Of a stretch of 64,000 bases of DNA, positions 22,934 to 37,228 are shown piece after piece. Position 1 is the first letter of the stretch, and every line of letters begins with the position of its first letter. The stretch comes from Geosiphon pyriformis (lineage: Eukaryota; Glomeromycota; Glomeromycetes; Archaeosporales; Geosiphonaceae): assembly GCA_016748015.1 (NCBI GenBank), contig JAAOMT010000011.1:62001-126000 (forward strand), read 5' to 3'. The notes under the pieces were generated by a model. That model did no database searches. It worked only from the letters and a program-made list of their open reading frames with translations, and was not told the origin of the DNA. Both the position numbers and the translations under genes were made by a program.

Positions 22934-24615
22934 TTATTTCGTCTTTCGATGTTCAACTTCGCCACCACCAGCAATTACACCAACACGTAGTAATGATAAA
23001 AGATTCCGAGCAGCGTTCGAATGATCGTAAATACCACCGTTGAAAGCAGTAGTCATGTCCTTACCTATCGAGGTGGTAATAAATGCAGTGCCGCCAGGAT
23101 GTTCTTCCATAAAGTTTGTGACGTCATGAATGATTCCCTCGATCAGGATCCAATTTTTAGTCTTTGATCCTTCTTGGACTTTTGTAGTAAAAGAAATGAA
23201 TGGGTAAGTTTAAGATAATATACAGTTAAGACCAAGTGATTATGCTTACATTCTTCAAAAGTAAAAACAGGTAATTTGTCCAAGGGGGTTCCCCAATTTA
23301 AAGTACGTCTTTTAGCGTCCAACTTCTTTTGTTGCATGTACAACTGACCCTTAGTCACTTCATTATCGGGGAATCGTTTGAGCTGCGAAGCTAGACCAAA
23401 GAACGAGAAAAACCTGATCAACCATTTAGTTGGATCGTATTGATAAAATTTAATGGCGTTTCGATAGTCTTGAGGAAATTCGTGGTGGAAGTTGTGATAC
23501 CCTTCACCCAAACTTAGGAGTGCGGTGATAAAATGATCACGTGGGGTGTGCTTGTCATCATAGGTGGTATCACCAAGATAATGAGCCAATGAGTTAACAC
23601 AGAAGGTGGCATGATGAACAAATACTAGACGGGCGATAGCAGCGAAAAAGAATCCACCCTAATTTTTTACCAATATATATATATATATAAATATAAATGT
23701 TTAATGGTGAAATTGAACAATAGAATGTAGATTAATTTGATAAATACCCTCCAATCACCCCAGCCAAGACCGGCAACCATCCATGGGAAAATCATTCCAA
23801 AAAACACAGCAAAGTATGGATAATATTTATGTTGAAACCGAATAAGAGGGTCAGCATTTAAATCTGAGATATCGGAGCGACCAAGACGTTCTGGATTTTG
23901 TTTCATGTACATCCAACCCAAGTGCGAGTATAAAAGGCCACGATGAGCATTATAAGGATCACGATCGGTATCAGTGTAACGATGATGAGAACGATGATCA
24001 CGGCACCACCAACGAGCTGAACCTTCTACAGCCGCTGAAGCCCATGCAATAAGTATTAATTTTAATGGCTTTGAAGCAGTGTATGATCTATGAGCCCATA
24101 ATCTGTGATAACCTAATACATGCATGAAAGAGAAAAAGGTGAGTCTTTTTGCAGGAGATTTCCCAAAAAAGGATAGATCAACATGAAATTTATCAGTATA
24201 TAAAATTATGTATGATCATAATTTTCGCGAGCCTTTTTTTTTTTTTATTCTTTCATTGAAATACTAAAGAAAATTTACCTGCGGTGATACCAAGACCACT
24301 CATATAATAAAAAACTATAGACCAGATCAAAGTTTTTGTTTGGATTGGTGTAGAGAAGATACCGTAGAGGGCAATGAGTGGTGTCGAAGATAATAGAATT
24401 GCATGAAGCCAATTTACATGCTTATACCAATTCTTGAAGGTGATCGGTTCTTCAAGGATTTGTTGTCGTTTTACTTGTTTTTGTTGTTGGTGCTGATATT
24501 TCGTTTCGTTGCTGACTGATGATGGGTTCCTCTCTTTTGAAGCAGTTTGTGAGAGTGAAGTAGTTACTGCCATTTCTTTGAATGTTCTGGAAAGGAGATT
24601 GATGAGAATTTTCAA
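22934..24615 (-). CDS. OLE1: Acyl-CoA (Delta9-type) desaturase with C-terminal cytochrome b5
   Basis: Four exons: 24615-24279, 24112-23748, 23658-23250 and 23178-22934, giving 451 residues. The enzyme is an ER membrane di-iron desaturase that inserts a cis double bond in palmitoyl- or stearoyl-CoA. Three His boxes are present: HRLWAH (115-120), HRSHH (152-156) and HNFHH (289-293). Hydrophobic segments precede box 1 and lie between boxes 2 and 3. The C-terminus is a fused cytochrome b5 with haem ligands in HPGG (His397) and YDHS (His423), the arrangement of fungal Ole1. The Gln-rich N-terminus is poorly conserved; a second ATG lies at codon 15. Chain-length and position specificity cannot be read from sequence; AM fungi also make 16:1(n-5), so a Delta11 role cannot be excluded. 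Confidence 0.94.
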
Positions 24616-25892
24616 CGAGGGACTTAATTTAATTGGGTGAGTGTTTTACGATATGTCTATGCTCTTCTGAATGTATGTCTTTGGTAGTAGAGAATAAGTT
24701 GTAAGAGATAGAATTTAATTTCTTCTTCAAGAAGAGGGTAATATTTGAGTTTATGAATATTAAAAATGTGTGCGCACGTATGGTAGCTTTTATATTACAA
24801 TTTTTTTCCAAAAAAGGGGATTGATAGAAAACGTAAAACTTGAATCAGTTGGTTTTTGGGGGGAATATTCACTTAAGATGTTAATGGATTGTGACAAAAA
24901 TATCCTCAAATTATGGTGAGAACCACCTTTTGAAATGGATGCCTTTTTTTTTTTTTTTTGATTCAGCCCGTTTTTCTTGAAACAAAAAAATCTTAATTGG
25001 GTCACTAGAAATATGAATTTATAGAATTTTTAGAAATCGCGGTCACTTTCAAAAATTTTTGGGGAATTAAAAAAAATGTTTGTTAGCCAAGAAATTAATA
25101 ATTGAAATGAAAAGTTTATCACGGGAAAAGGCTTGTTTACATCATGGAAACCATGTCATTGATTGTTCCTCATTGTAAGTATTATTTTTTTTTTCGGTCG
25201 GGTCAAGAACAAATTATTAATCGATAGCTTAAGATTAACCTGATCTTGAACGTATTTCCCCGCGTCAACAAGAAATTGGGCTTCCCAAAATTCTTAATAA
25301 CGCATATCAAAAAGAACGCGTCAACATAGTGGTCTGAATGTTGGGGCGGTTAAATCACGTATAAAAAAATCGATACTGTATTTCTTTGGGGCTGAAAACA
25401 AATCTGTATCGAAAATCTTTAAAGAGTTTCACTCTTAAAAATTCATAACACAAGTTACGTTATTAATTCCAGGGTACGACTTAATTACCAAGTTGAATGG
25501 GGTTTGATTTAACTCTTCAATTTTTTGAAGATGAATTGAAAAAATTTGTCATTCTACCCCAACAGACTATAGAATAGATAAAGAATATGCATAAAGTAAA
25601 AATATCAAATGGAATCGCCAACAAAATAATATTTGATGCGTAAATTTCACCCCATCCTGAGCCTTATCCACTTTTGTAATTTCCCCAATTTATTTAATGA
25701 CAATTTTATACTAGCCAAAGGATAAAAAACAATTTCCCATGTGTCTGTCATCGAAAATATTTGTAAAGTGGGACTTTATTTTTGCGTCTTTCTCGGGGAA
25801 TTTTAAACATTACATTACAACTAATTACCTGCATTTAGAAAAAAATTCCCAACCTAACAATTATTACTTGTCTTGAAACTAACTAACTAACC

Positions 25893-25926
<34 letters not shown>

Positions 25927-26351
25927 TCTATCCATCCATCTATCTATCTTATCATCCTGCGCTCTCTTCAAAACCCCAAGAAAATTTTTTAACAATGAAA
26001 TGATTTTGTTGATTAAAGGTGTCTCTTACGTCACTTGAAAAATAATTCGGCTTATAGTTTTGCCTAATGAATGGGGTCAATGTTTGTAAGCCAAAATTGA
26101 GCGAGATCTGGCAAAAAGATGACTATCAATGATTCAGGGTTTTACTACTCATAAATAATATAAATATAATAATAGGCATGTTTTAACAGGAAAGAATCGA
26201 TTTTGTCCCTCAAAACCCTGTCATTTGATCGACTTCTCTATTTTCCCAGTGAACTTCTTCTTCTTGATCATCGTTAAAAATCTGATAATACAATACACCA
26301 ATTTTAAAAAGGATTATTTAAATTAGTTAAGCATTGGATTTCGAGTAAATA
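24616..26351. other. Divergent intergenic region
   Basis: About 1.7 kb lie between the divergent desaturase and TANGO2-like starts. It contains homopolymer T runs and a (CTAA)n tetranucleotide array followed by CCAT/CTAT units (about 25879-25950). I see no gene; promoters of both neighbours should be here. Confidence 0.6.
25879..25950. repeat. (AACT)n and (CCAT/CTAT)n microsatellite
   Basis: Around eleven aact units with one variant, then ccat and ctat units. Confidence 0.9.
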
Positions 26352-27442
26352 ATGTGTTTATTACTCTGGGCTCTAGATTATCATCAAAAATATAAGTTGT
26401 AGGTACATGAGTCGGAATTTTTTTTTTTAAGCTATTATTTCTCCCAATATATTCTAACTTTTCTCACGATTGAGCGCAGTATTTTCGCTGGGAATCGGGA
26501 TGAATATTTAGCAAGACCAACAGCTGTTGCATCATGGTGGCATCCGGACATATTGAGTGGCCGTGATCTGTTAAACCCTGATCATGGCACGTGGCTGGGT
26601 ATTAATCGTAATACTGGAAGATTTGCTGCGATCACAAATTATAAAGAGCATGTACAATCACCCAAAATCAATGGCACTACTCATGAAACTGCAAATCAAG
26701 GATTAATATCTCGTGGTACTCTTATTAAGAATATTCTCCTATCCAAAATACCTTTGATCCAATTTATGAATGATCAGGTCGTAAACTTTGCTCAAACATA
26801 TGGTGGTTTCAACATAATTACTGTGGATCTCAACTCGAATATCAAAGAGTTTAACGATCCGGCTCTTAACGAATCTCGTGTAGTTTATTTTGCAAATAGA
26901 AGAAAAATAAAATTACAGTCATTGGACAGTGGCAAGATCTATGGATTATCCAACTCGATTTTAGAGGATCCATGGCCTAAAGTAAAATTAGGCAAAAAAA
27001 AATTACAGTCGTTGCTTGAAAATTGGGATCAAAGGTTACTAAGCCCCAATGACCACAGTGCAGATGCCGAGAACGAGTTGATTGAACAATTATTTCAATT
27101 GCTTAGGTATTAACTTTTTTCGGTTTTTTATTGGTAGAATGATAATTTTGTATATAAAATATTTGATATAAATTTGGATTTTTAAATAGTTCCACAGAGT
27201 CCTTGAAACCAATCTCGATAGAAAGTGCTGATATGCACCCAGACTTACCATTCACCATTCGTATTCCGGAATTTCAGACAAGTAAAGGCGCTTCTTATGC
27301 TACACGTACTAGCACCGTTATGTTAGTAGATTATCAAAATCGAGCAGTATTTGCGGAAAGGACATTGTTCGATGACCAAGAAAAGGTCTTGGATAGTGAA
27401 AATACCAGAATTTTCGGATTTAAATTAGGTGAATTTGAATAG
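26352..27442 (+). CDS. TANGO2: TANGO2/NRDE family protein
   Basis: Three exons: 26352-26398, 26480-27106 and 27190-27442, giving 308 residues. The protein begins MCLLLWALD and carries the family-defining NRDE motif at 21-24 within AGNRDEYLARP, followed by the conserved DLLNPDHGTWLGIN. TANGO2 is needed for normal Golgi/ER organisation in animals and has been linked to haem trafficking and lipid handling; its exact chemistry is unsettled. The NRDE family resembles Ntn hydrolases with an N-terminal Cys, and Cys2 is present here. Exon 1 is short; it was chosen because it joins in frame and restores the Met-Cys start. Confidence 0.9.
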
Positions 27443-29737
27443 TTACTTTAAGAAAGAATTAATACAAGTAAATTATTCTTGACTCGTGTGAAAAAGAAAT
27501 TTCTTGATTTTTGAATTAAAGTGAAATTACTAAAATAATGGATATTCTCCTTTGAATTGAACTGACTTAATGAACTTTCTCTTTTTAATGATACAAAACT
27601 TTTGAACATTGAGATTCCCACGTTTAGAAATACCAAGCCATCTGACCGTTCCAATTTTACGATGGTACATGTCAGAAGGCTTAGTATAGTTTAGTTAATA
27701 AATGATTTCCAAATCCCTTCTTTATCTTGCCAAACCTTTCCAAAATAATATCGATAACAGTTTTTTAAATTTTTCAATAAAGAGTCTAGTTCGTGATAAA
27801 CATTTTCATAACATAAAAATCATAAAGACAAATTTCAAGAAAAAATTTATACAAATAAAATTTTAATTATGATTTTAAAATTTATTATATTAATTTAAAT
27901 TGAAATTATCGACAATTGACTAACAATAAATGTATATAATATTGTTAATATATAGAGTGTTGTTTTAAAGAAATTCTTTAAAAAAAATTATTAAATTATT
28001 ATTTCAAAATAATAAAATGAAATTAATTTAATAGGAAATATAAATTTTTTACTAAATTAAATAAATATTAAATAATTTTAAATTGTTTAATATTTTATTT
28101 TTATTTATTTTAAAATTATTAATAATTTTTTATTTTTTATTTTTTATTTTTTGCTTAAACAAACAAATTAAATTTTTTAGCATATTATTTAATAATAGTT
28201 TTATTAAAATTTTAATTTATTTGATTATTTGATTTTTTTTATTAATATAATTAAATGTTTTAAAAAAAATAGTTTAATAATAATTTTAAAAACATTTTTT
28301 AATCTTTCTATAATAATTAATAAAAATTTAAATTAAATATATATATTTAAAAAAAAATATAGCTTTTATAAAAAAAACACAAAAATTTATTTTGAAATTT
28401 ACTTATCAAAACTTTTAAAAAGCAAGCTTTATAAAAAATATATATAATATTTACTTTTATTAACATTTTTTTAAATATAATAATATAATAAAAACTTTCA
28501 ACAATATTTTAATAAACTAAATAATAAATACATCTTAATATATAAATAATTTTATATTGAAAAAAACACTTAAATAAAAAAAAATTACAACTCAAAATAA
28601 TAAATTTTTATTTCAAAATTATATAAATACAAATACATAAAAAAATAGCTTTATATTATCAATTTAACATATATTATTATTTTATAATTTACCAAAATAA
28701 TTTATTTTAGGTTTGAAAAATAGTTTTACTTACAAATAATAATTTAAACAACTTTACTTTAAATTTTTTATATTTAATGTAAAGTAACTATAAAAAATTA
28801 AAAATAAAATCAGCTTTAAAAATATTAAAAACACAAAGAAAAATTTTTAGTAACAATGCTATTTATGAAAAAGAAATAGCATTTTTTTTGAATCTATTTT
28901 AATTGAATTAATTAAAATTAATAAAACAATTTTATAAAATAATATTTATAATAATATTATACTAATTTTTTAATAAAATCATATGCTTTTGAGCTTTCTA
29001 ATAATATCTTTTTTATATAATTTGGTACATTAGTTAAAATGTAATAATTATTTTCTAAATCCAGTTTTTTTTGTTCTATTGTGTATTTAGTTTCATGTAA
29101 ATAGGTAACAGTTAACCAATATTTTAATCAAAAAAATAATTTTAAGCTTTATTTAACAGATTGAATACTTTTAAAAAATAAAAAATAAAAGTTTTATTCT
29201 TATTATTTAAAGATGTTTATATGTACGTATAAAATAGGGTAAAAATAACTTGTTATTTGTCATGTATTTTTTATAACAAATGCCGTATATGACCGAAAAT
29301 AGGTAACCCTCGAAAATAAGAAACTTTTATTTGTAGAAAAAATTTATAAAATAATAATAAGTATGAAAATAAGAAACCTTTAATTTTTTTTAAAAATTTA
29401 TTAATACTCAAAATAATATCTTAATATACTATTTTTCTTATTATATTCAATATTTAATTTTACTATATCTATATTTTAATTATTACTTTTTAATTCGTTA
29501 AAATGAATCTGAAATATAGAAAAGGTAAATAAGAGAATTTTTTTCCTGTATTACTATATAGGCAAAAAGATTCGAAAATAAGAAATTTTCCATTTTAGAA
29601 TCACAAAGATAGGTTTCTTATTTTTGGTCATATACGAACAGAATAAAAATTTTGCAAACTTAATATAATGCAGCACGAATTCATAAGCAATTTAAACACA
29701 CGTTTTGTAATCGTAATTGTGTTATTAGCTATAATAT
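27443..29737. other. AT-rich spacer, partly MITE-like
   Basis: From about 27.76 to 29.25 kb the sequence is extremely AT-rich with no gene that I can see. The last part holds the inverted-repeat element at 29284-29636. The 3' untranslated regions of the TANGO2-like and MBOAT genes lie at the two ends. Confidence 0.65.
29284..29636. mobile_element. Small inverted-repeat element (MITE-like)
   Basis: The left end reads cgtatatgaccgaaaata and the right end is its complement (tatttttggtcatatacg). The inner part of the repeat, aataagaaac, appears directly again at several places inside (about 29312, 29364, 29573). A 353-bp AT-rich body between matching ends with no coding potential resembles a non-autonomous DNA transposon. 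I could not find a convincing target-site duplication. Confidence 0.45.
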
Positions 29738-31871
29738 TCAATATAAGGTGGGGGTTATTCCACTTTTCAAGACGATTAAATCATCTACTTTTACATTTTT
29801 TGTTTCAGAATATTTGGTTTCGAGTTCCTCTCGAGGGAAGCCACAAATTCGCATCATCAATCTTTCAGCACCCAATATAAAAAACATGTTGATCAATATT
29901 ATAGCAATATGCACAACGAAATAGTTAAGTTTCCAAACATAAAGGGAATTTCGCAAAGATAAAAGAAGAAAGGGTACGATGAGATAGTGGACAGTGGTAT
30001 GTGTAACAAACCAACCAAACAGGTCGTAAGCACGTTTGTATGGAGCCAATTTAGGAGTGAGAAAGAAAGGGCGAATTTTGCGACGGATTGCTATTATTTT
30101 ATGAAATTTGTGAGCATACATGGCAAAAAGGTGAAGAATATAACGTCTTCTTACTTGCCTTTATGTGTACTCTGAACAAAGGCACCACTGATAAAGGTCA
30201 CTAAGAACATAAATAGCATAAATATTGATACTCAGCAGCGACATCTTTTTTAAATTACTTACGATAATACCCAGGATAGAAACCATGCCATAAAGCGCTG
30301 GTAGTAAAAGTGGCAAAGGTTGCAAAAAACGCTCCCCTCTTTCCAGGAGGTGTTATACGAAGGTAAACGTGGTTTTTTAACCATTTGTTTGTATTTATAT
30401 TCCAAGCTTCCAAAAGAGTTTTTATGTTGTCGGCAGTTTCGTACGCAAAGACATCGACATTTGTGACGCGATCCCTACACAAGACCAAGTCAAGTAAATA
30501 TTTAATTAAAATTAAATTGAAAATTGGGAAAGTTACGAACCACTTTGCATTGCCATCTTCATCATATCCATTGAAGCCCAGTCCTGATAAGATGCATGCC
30601 CCCTCAGCCAAAATCCAAACTAGATAATATTTAAATCGGGCGCAGAATGCCGCTATTTGAAGATAAAAGAACCTGGAAAAAAGAACTTAGGATAGGTAAA
30701 ATTTTCGAGGGTTGGGAATTTATTTACTCTTTTCAAATTAGAGTTTTACCATACCTATATAGGAATGGACTGTGCTTATATTCTTCACTTAACGTCCATT
30801 CGAAGGGAAAGTATTTTGCCAAAGTTGCCTCGAGTAATAACCAAAATAAACCAATAGCCAATTTCTGCATTGCAGGATAAAAACTATCGGATACAAAGTA
30901 CTGCTTTTCGTCCTCATTGGCTTTCGGGTCATCTTTGGTATGATTCACGAGATTAAAGTTATTAGAATAATCCCTTTCGAGATTATGTTTGGAAATAAGT
31001 TTAGTCCGATGAATTTTTTGATCAGTTATTTTAAATGACTCCATCGTTGTGAAATCGTTATAATCCCTGAATTCGAAAGCTGGGCCTACTAAAACTCCAC
31101 CAAAGAAAAACATGTATCCAAGAAATTCAAGTATCGGTGGAATCTTAATGATGCGTTTTCTCTTTTGATAAGGCGTTAAATCCTATATAAGTCAGTTGAT
31201 TTTTGTCACCCACCAGTTTTCAAGTTTATGAAGCATATTTCTCAAATGATGGTTACATACTTGAATGGGCCTTTTCCCATCGTAAACACTAAATGCAAAT
31301 GAGACTAGCTTTATAACGAGAACCATTTGCGGACCCGTGAGGTCATATCTGTCCGTTGAAACAAGATTTAACTGGCGATAAATGTGACTAATGCAAAAGA
31401 CAAATAAAAGGATGTGTTAATTTTGGGATCGACAAATACGCAAAACGCGTATTTCTATAAATCTGAAATGTTACACGGATCAGGTGGCATTTTTCTTGAA
31501 AAAGAGACACGATTCGTGGGTGTCTCTTAATTAAAAAGAATATCATACCTAATGCTCAAATGCCCCATTGCAATCAAAAACACTAATCTAGGTCCCCATA
31601 TGCCTTGAACATAAAATGAGACGGCATAACACACTAAAGAACTCAAAAACAGCATATAGAAATCACGCGAAAGATCGAATACTTCTAAAAAGACAAATGC
31701 TGCAAACGAAATGCTGAATAAATGTTTCACTTTTTGGTTTTGTGGAGGCAATTTTTTGAAGATAACCGCTAAAGGATAAGCTAAGAGTAATATAATCAGC
31801 AAGCGAAGGTGATCAGGAGGGACACCGGTAAGCGTTGAGAGTTGTATAAAAGAACCATTGAATATTGGCAT
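29738..31871 (-). CDS. ALE1: MBOAT lysophospholipid acyltransferase (Ale1/LPT1-like)
   Basis: Seven exons: 31871-31549, 31387-31261, 31182-30755, 30672-30541, 30474-30263, 30200-30159 and 30090-29738, giving 538 residues. This is a polytopic ER membrane O-acyltransferase that re-acylates lysophospholipids with acyl-CoA (Lands cycle). The catalytic His is in ALWHGFYPGYY (His400), with the partner region WNINTNKWL (361-369). Other signatures are GPAFEFRDY and DLTPYQKRKR. Many hydrophobic segments are evident. Intron 6 joins in frame only with a GC donor (AG then GCAAGT at 30158); the nearby GT would shift the frame. The gene lies in tandem with the cytidylyltransferase gene and near the desaturase, all phospholipid functions. 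A slightly extended C-terminal end cannot be excluded. Confidence 0.92.
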
Positions 31872-32432
31872 TTTGAAAGCCTTTTCTTATAATGTTCTTA
31901 AATATTTGGTTATCCCTGACAAGGCTCTGACAGTTCCCAAGTAATTGGAGATGATAGAATGGTAATCGACAATCCATAATCTGTGATTTATCAAAAGATG
32001 AATGCCAAAGGCAAATTGTGAAAGGATAATTGTAGATGTCATCCAAAAATTGTATCAAGCGATAAATTTCATTCATTTCATTTTATAGTTAGTATTTTTA
32101 TACTTGTGTTTAAGATCTCTAAAATTGGAGACATCGGCCAACGTGGATAAATTTTGTACAGTGAAGAGATTTTAGCCTTTCGATCATTCCTATATTACAA
32201 TCAAGAGTTTCAATAGCCTTAAATAATCCATTTTGATTTTTTCAAAGTATCCAAAAATTGGCATGAATAATACACCTCACAGTAGATTATAAAACAATAA
32301 TAAATATTTATCAACCATAAATGTATATTGTAGAATTCAAACATCCTTTTAAGAGTTTTAATCATATTCCAATCTCGGCTTTGTGCAGATCTTAAATATC
32401 TTCGGATTGTCTCTGATTAACTTATTTTTCTT
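31872..32432. other. Tandem intergenic spacer
   Basis: 560 bp between the cytidylyltransferase stop and the MBOAT start on the same strand. It should hold a terminator/polyadenylation region and the MBOAT promoter. Nothing specific is recognised. Confidence 0.55.
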
Positions 32433-34048
<1,616 letters not shown>

Positions 34049-34277
34049 TATATTGGATTCCGTTGAAAGAATAATGGATTGGAAAATGACGAATGTGAAT
34101 ATGACTTATAAGAACTTGACAGTCAGTTTTTATACTGGTAGGATAAGAAAAGTTTATTATAGATTTGTAGTACAGGAGTTAGACAAGAAAAAAAAATCGG
34201 GTGAGTGTCTAAACTTGGGGTGCGCGCATGTCAAATTATCGTAATTGTGTCGTAAATTATTGTTTTGAAACTTGTTT

Positions 34278-36255
34278 GATGGCCACCGATGAAAATAACG
34301 CCTATCAATAAAAATACTATCAGGTGCTTAGTAATGCTTATTATTTCCACCACCTCTACGCCCGTATCTTTAATGCAAAGCAAAAAGAGGACCTCGAGCG
34401 ACAAAAACAACTCCGCCCGATTTCCAACGTACGAACTTCTCAGCGATATCGGGTCAGATATCGGAAATTGTGGTTACCCACCGTGATAGACTTTGTAGAT
34501 TTGTCTTCGACCTACATTCTGAAAGATTCGTGGTTCTCTTGGACGATGCGACCTCCGACAAGCATGAACTCAGAAGGCATTCATTTTTGGCGCATGCAGG
34601 GAAGGAGAGCTGCCTGCCATTAATGAGAGCGTCAGAACAGGCGAAAAGCGCAAGGGAAAAGCGATAGCAGCTCGTTGCAAACGTCAGAAGTTGGAAGATA
34701 CTCTCAACCGTACACTATTAATCAAGATGTATCCGAACCATCCTCAAAAGTGGTTCTTGAAACTTGACGAGATTTGCTCACAATACTGTTGTCGACATTG
34801 CCGTTTCTATACCAAAAATCTCATAGCAATAAATCACAACAGGCTTGGATAAAGCCTCAATCCATCAAAGATAAACTAAGGTTTACACAAATGTCCGGGC
34901 AGGAGAAGACCCTAATGAACACGAAGACAGGAAACTCCAAAAAGCTGCAATATGGGCGAGTGCAACTTCATGTGAACTGTTGTGTGTCTCGGAATGTTAC
35001 TTCGGAATATGCACAGCAAAGCGCCCGCGAATATTGTCAATAAGGCAATTGATGGAGCATGGAATAAGTAATTGGGCACAATTTAAATCAGCAAATTTAA
35101 ACATGAATTAAGAAGGTACAAACGCGAATCGGCAAGGTCTATCACCACGCTCTATCATTTCGATCTCGAAAAGATCTGTGAAATTCACATGGAACCGACT
35201 CATCTTCATAATCCGTCAATGCTGCTATTTGCACTCCAATCATTCCAAATTAATTTTTATTTGGTTTAAAAACTTTGCAAACATAATAAATAATATCATT
35301 GATTTGTAAGTCTTTTTATTTAACAAGTTTACAAATTCAGAATTGAAGATTGTATTAATTTAAATATATTCGAAAAAAGATAAAAGTTCTTTTACAATGT
35401 TTGAAATTTTCTCTTCAAATTTTTTCAAGTTTTATTGTGAATAAGTTTTTGGGGTAATATATTCTGGTAATTATGACCAATGAAATTTAATATGAATTCT
35501 TGATATATTTTTTCAACTTTTGATGTAAAAATAACACGCTGCTATAAATCTAACACCTTTCTGTATAATGACAAGTGTGCTTTGTGGCCTCTTCGTTTCG
35601 AGAAAAAGAGGCATAATAATAGGTGGCCCGTTCCTCACAAGATAATTTTGGATGGCAAGCTCACCTACTATCACGAGACGCAAAATCCAAGCTGATGGCT
35701 TTGTTCATGCAGTTTCCATTCATCCCGACCTTTTACTCTCCCACGAAAGGATTGGCGAACTTCTATTGGACGTATAGTTCGTATTTGCAAGTACTTGGAT
35801 AATCTCATCTCCCAAAGGATAATTTAGTAGTATCCTCCTCAAAACTTAAGATTAAGATGGCCGGGTGACTCCATAAGACGATTTCTCGGATGCGGCGAAA
35901 AGTTATACATCTGGAAGGTGAAATTCACCGGAAATCAGTTAGATTCTTTACCCGCGAATTCGACGGAATTGTTAGACATGCTGAATCACAAAACAAGAAA
36001 TACTACACGAAAACTGACCGGAAAATGCTTTGTTGGGCGCATTATCGCTTCCGACAACGTCTAATCATCAAGGCCGAGGAATTAGGGGCCCGTGTTATTA
36101 TCCAGAACGAAGCTTATACACCCAAGACTTGTAGTCAATGTGACAACATCCAAAGAATTGGAGGACCCGCAGTATACAACTATTGTGGGATTGTGATAGA
36201 TAGAGGTGAATATGGCGATCCTCTGGGATTGCTTTGCCCTACAATGACCATGTAG
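34278..36255 (+). pseudogene. Degenerate Fanzor (TnpB-like) RNA-guided nuclease remnant
   Basis: No single frame spans this region, but the last 121 codons (35890-36255) strongly resemble the C-terminal half of Fanzor1/TnpB proteins: an AHYRFRQRLIIKAEELG stretch, the RuvC-II motif VIIQNEAYTPKTC with its Glu at 36109-36111, the first zinc-ribbon pair CSQC and a remnant of the RuvC-III motif (IDRGEYG where the family has DRD then NGA). Upstream in other frames are IGRIVRICKYLDNL (about 35.76-35.80 kb) and a RuvC-I-like VSIHP in which the Asp codon is replaced by His at 35721-35723. An earlier piece (34680-34860) with IKMYPN may be the N-terminal domain. The second zinc pair and two of three catalytic acids are lost. 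It is non-functional here. I found no transposon ends. Confidence 0.72.
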
Positions 36256-37228
36256 GAAATAAAAGGTGTTACATAACAATGTTAGTATTGACGTGTTACA
36301 CACGAAATGAAGTTGAATCATATGCAATTTGAATGAATCTTGCGTATTCTACAAGTTTTTTGGTTACTACCACTCATTATCTTCTTTTTTTACTGCTTCC
36401 CATTCTACCCAGTACCCATCACTTTCGTCTCCTAATACGTTGAACATGGAAAGGTTACTCGGTCATTCTATTAACCTCCCCCTCTTTTACGGGTCGTCAG
36501 TTGTCTGAAGGTATTAATCCGAATTTTACCGTACCTACGTGGCTCATACTCCTCTGGAAAACATATTTTATTTCCATTTCCTCAACGCCCACCGAGATAT
36601 TATTTAAGGCGTTCTCGCCGTTTGGGAGAATTTGGATTGCTCATAGACCCAAGTGGGAAATCACGTGATAACTGAATATTCCCCAGTGGAAGGGCAACTC
36701 TCGGCACCCAAGTAGTTCATCCAAAGTGTGATATTACTTCCATATTTTTTTTGTGATATGAAGTAACTGGAATCAGGTTTACTTCTGCTAATCAATGTTT
36801 AGGCTTTGGGAAATTTAACGGTTTGCAACTCTTACACAATATTCGTAATAGCTATTTATTAAGAAAATATTTAATAATTGGAGTTTCGACTTGCAGGAGA
36901 TTCCCAAATCCAGTTCACAATTTCAATATAGTTGTAAATTTTGGCACAAATTCATTCAAATAGTGTTACTTTCAAGACTTCCGTATTTTGACAACTCAAA
37001 TAAGAAAAAAATAATTGTCATATAATTCAAAAAAAACTGATATTTTATCTTTTAAAATCATTTAACATTAGTTGGAAAATAAAATTGTTAGATTTCATAA
37101 GGCTTTAAATAAACTTGTGATTATAGATCTTAAACAACCAATAAGCTGTTAGGATCTGATAATTTTTACTTTGCAACACGCTTTATATCAAAAGGGGTTA
37201 TCCTCCAACTTTTTATTTTTTATACAAG
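36256..37228. other. Intergenic, nothing recognised
   Basis: Nearly 1 kb between the Fanzor-like remnant and the mL45 start. I see no coding region, repeat or RNA gene in it. Confidence 0.5.
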
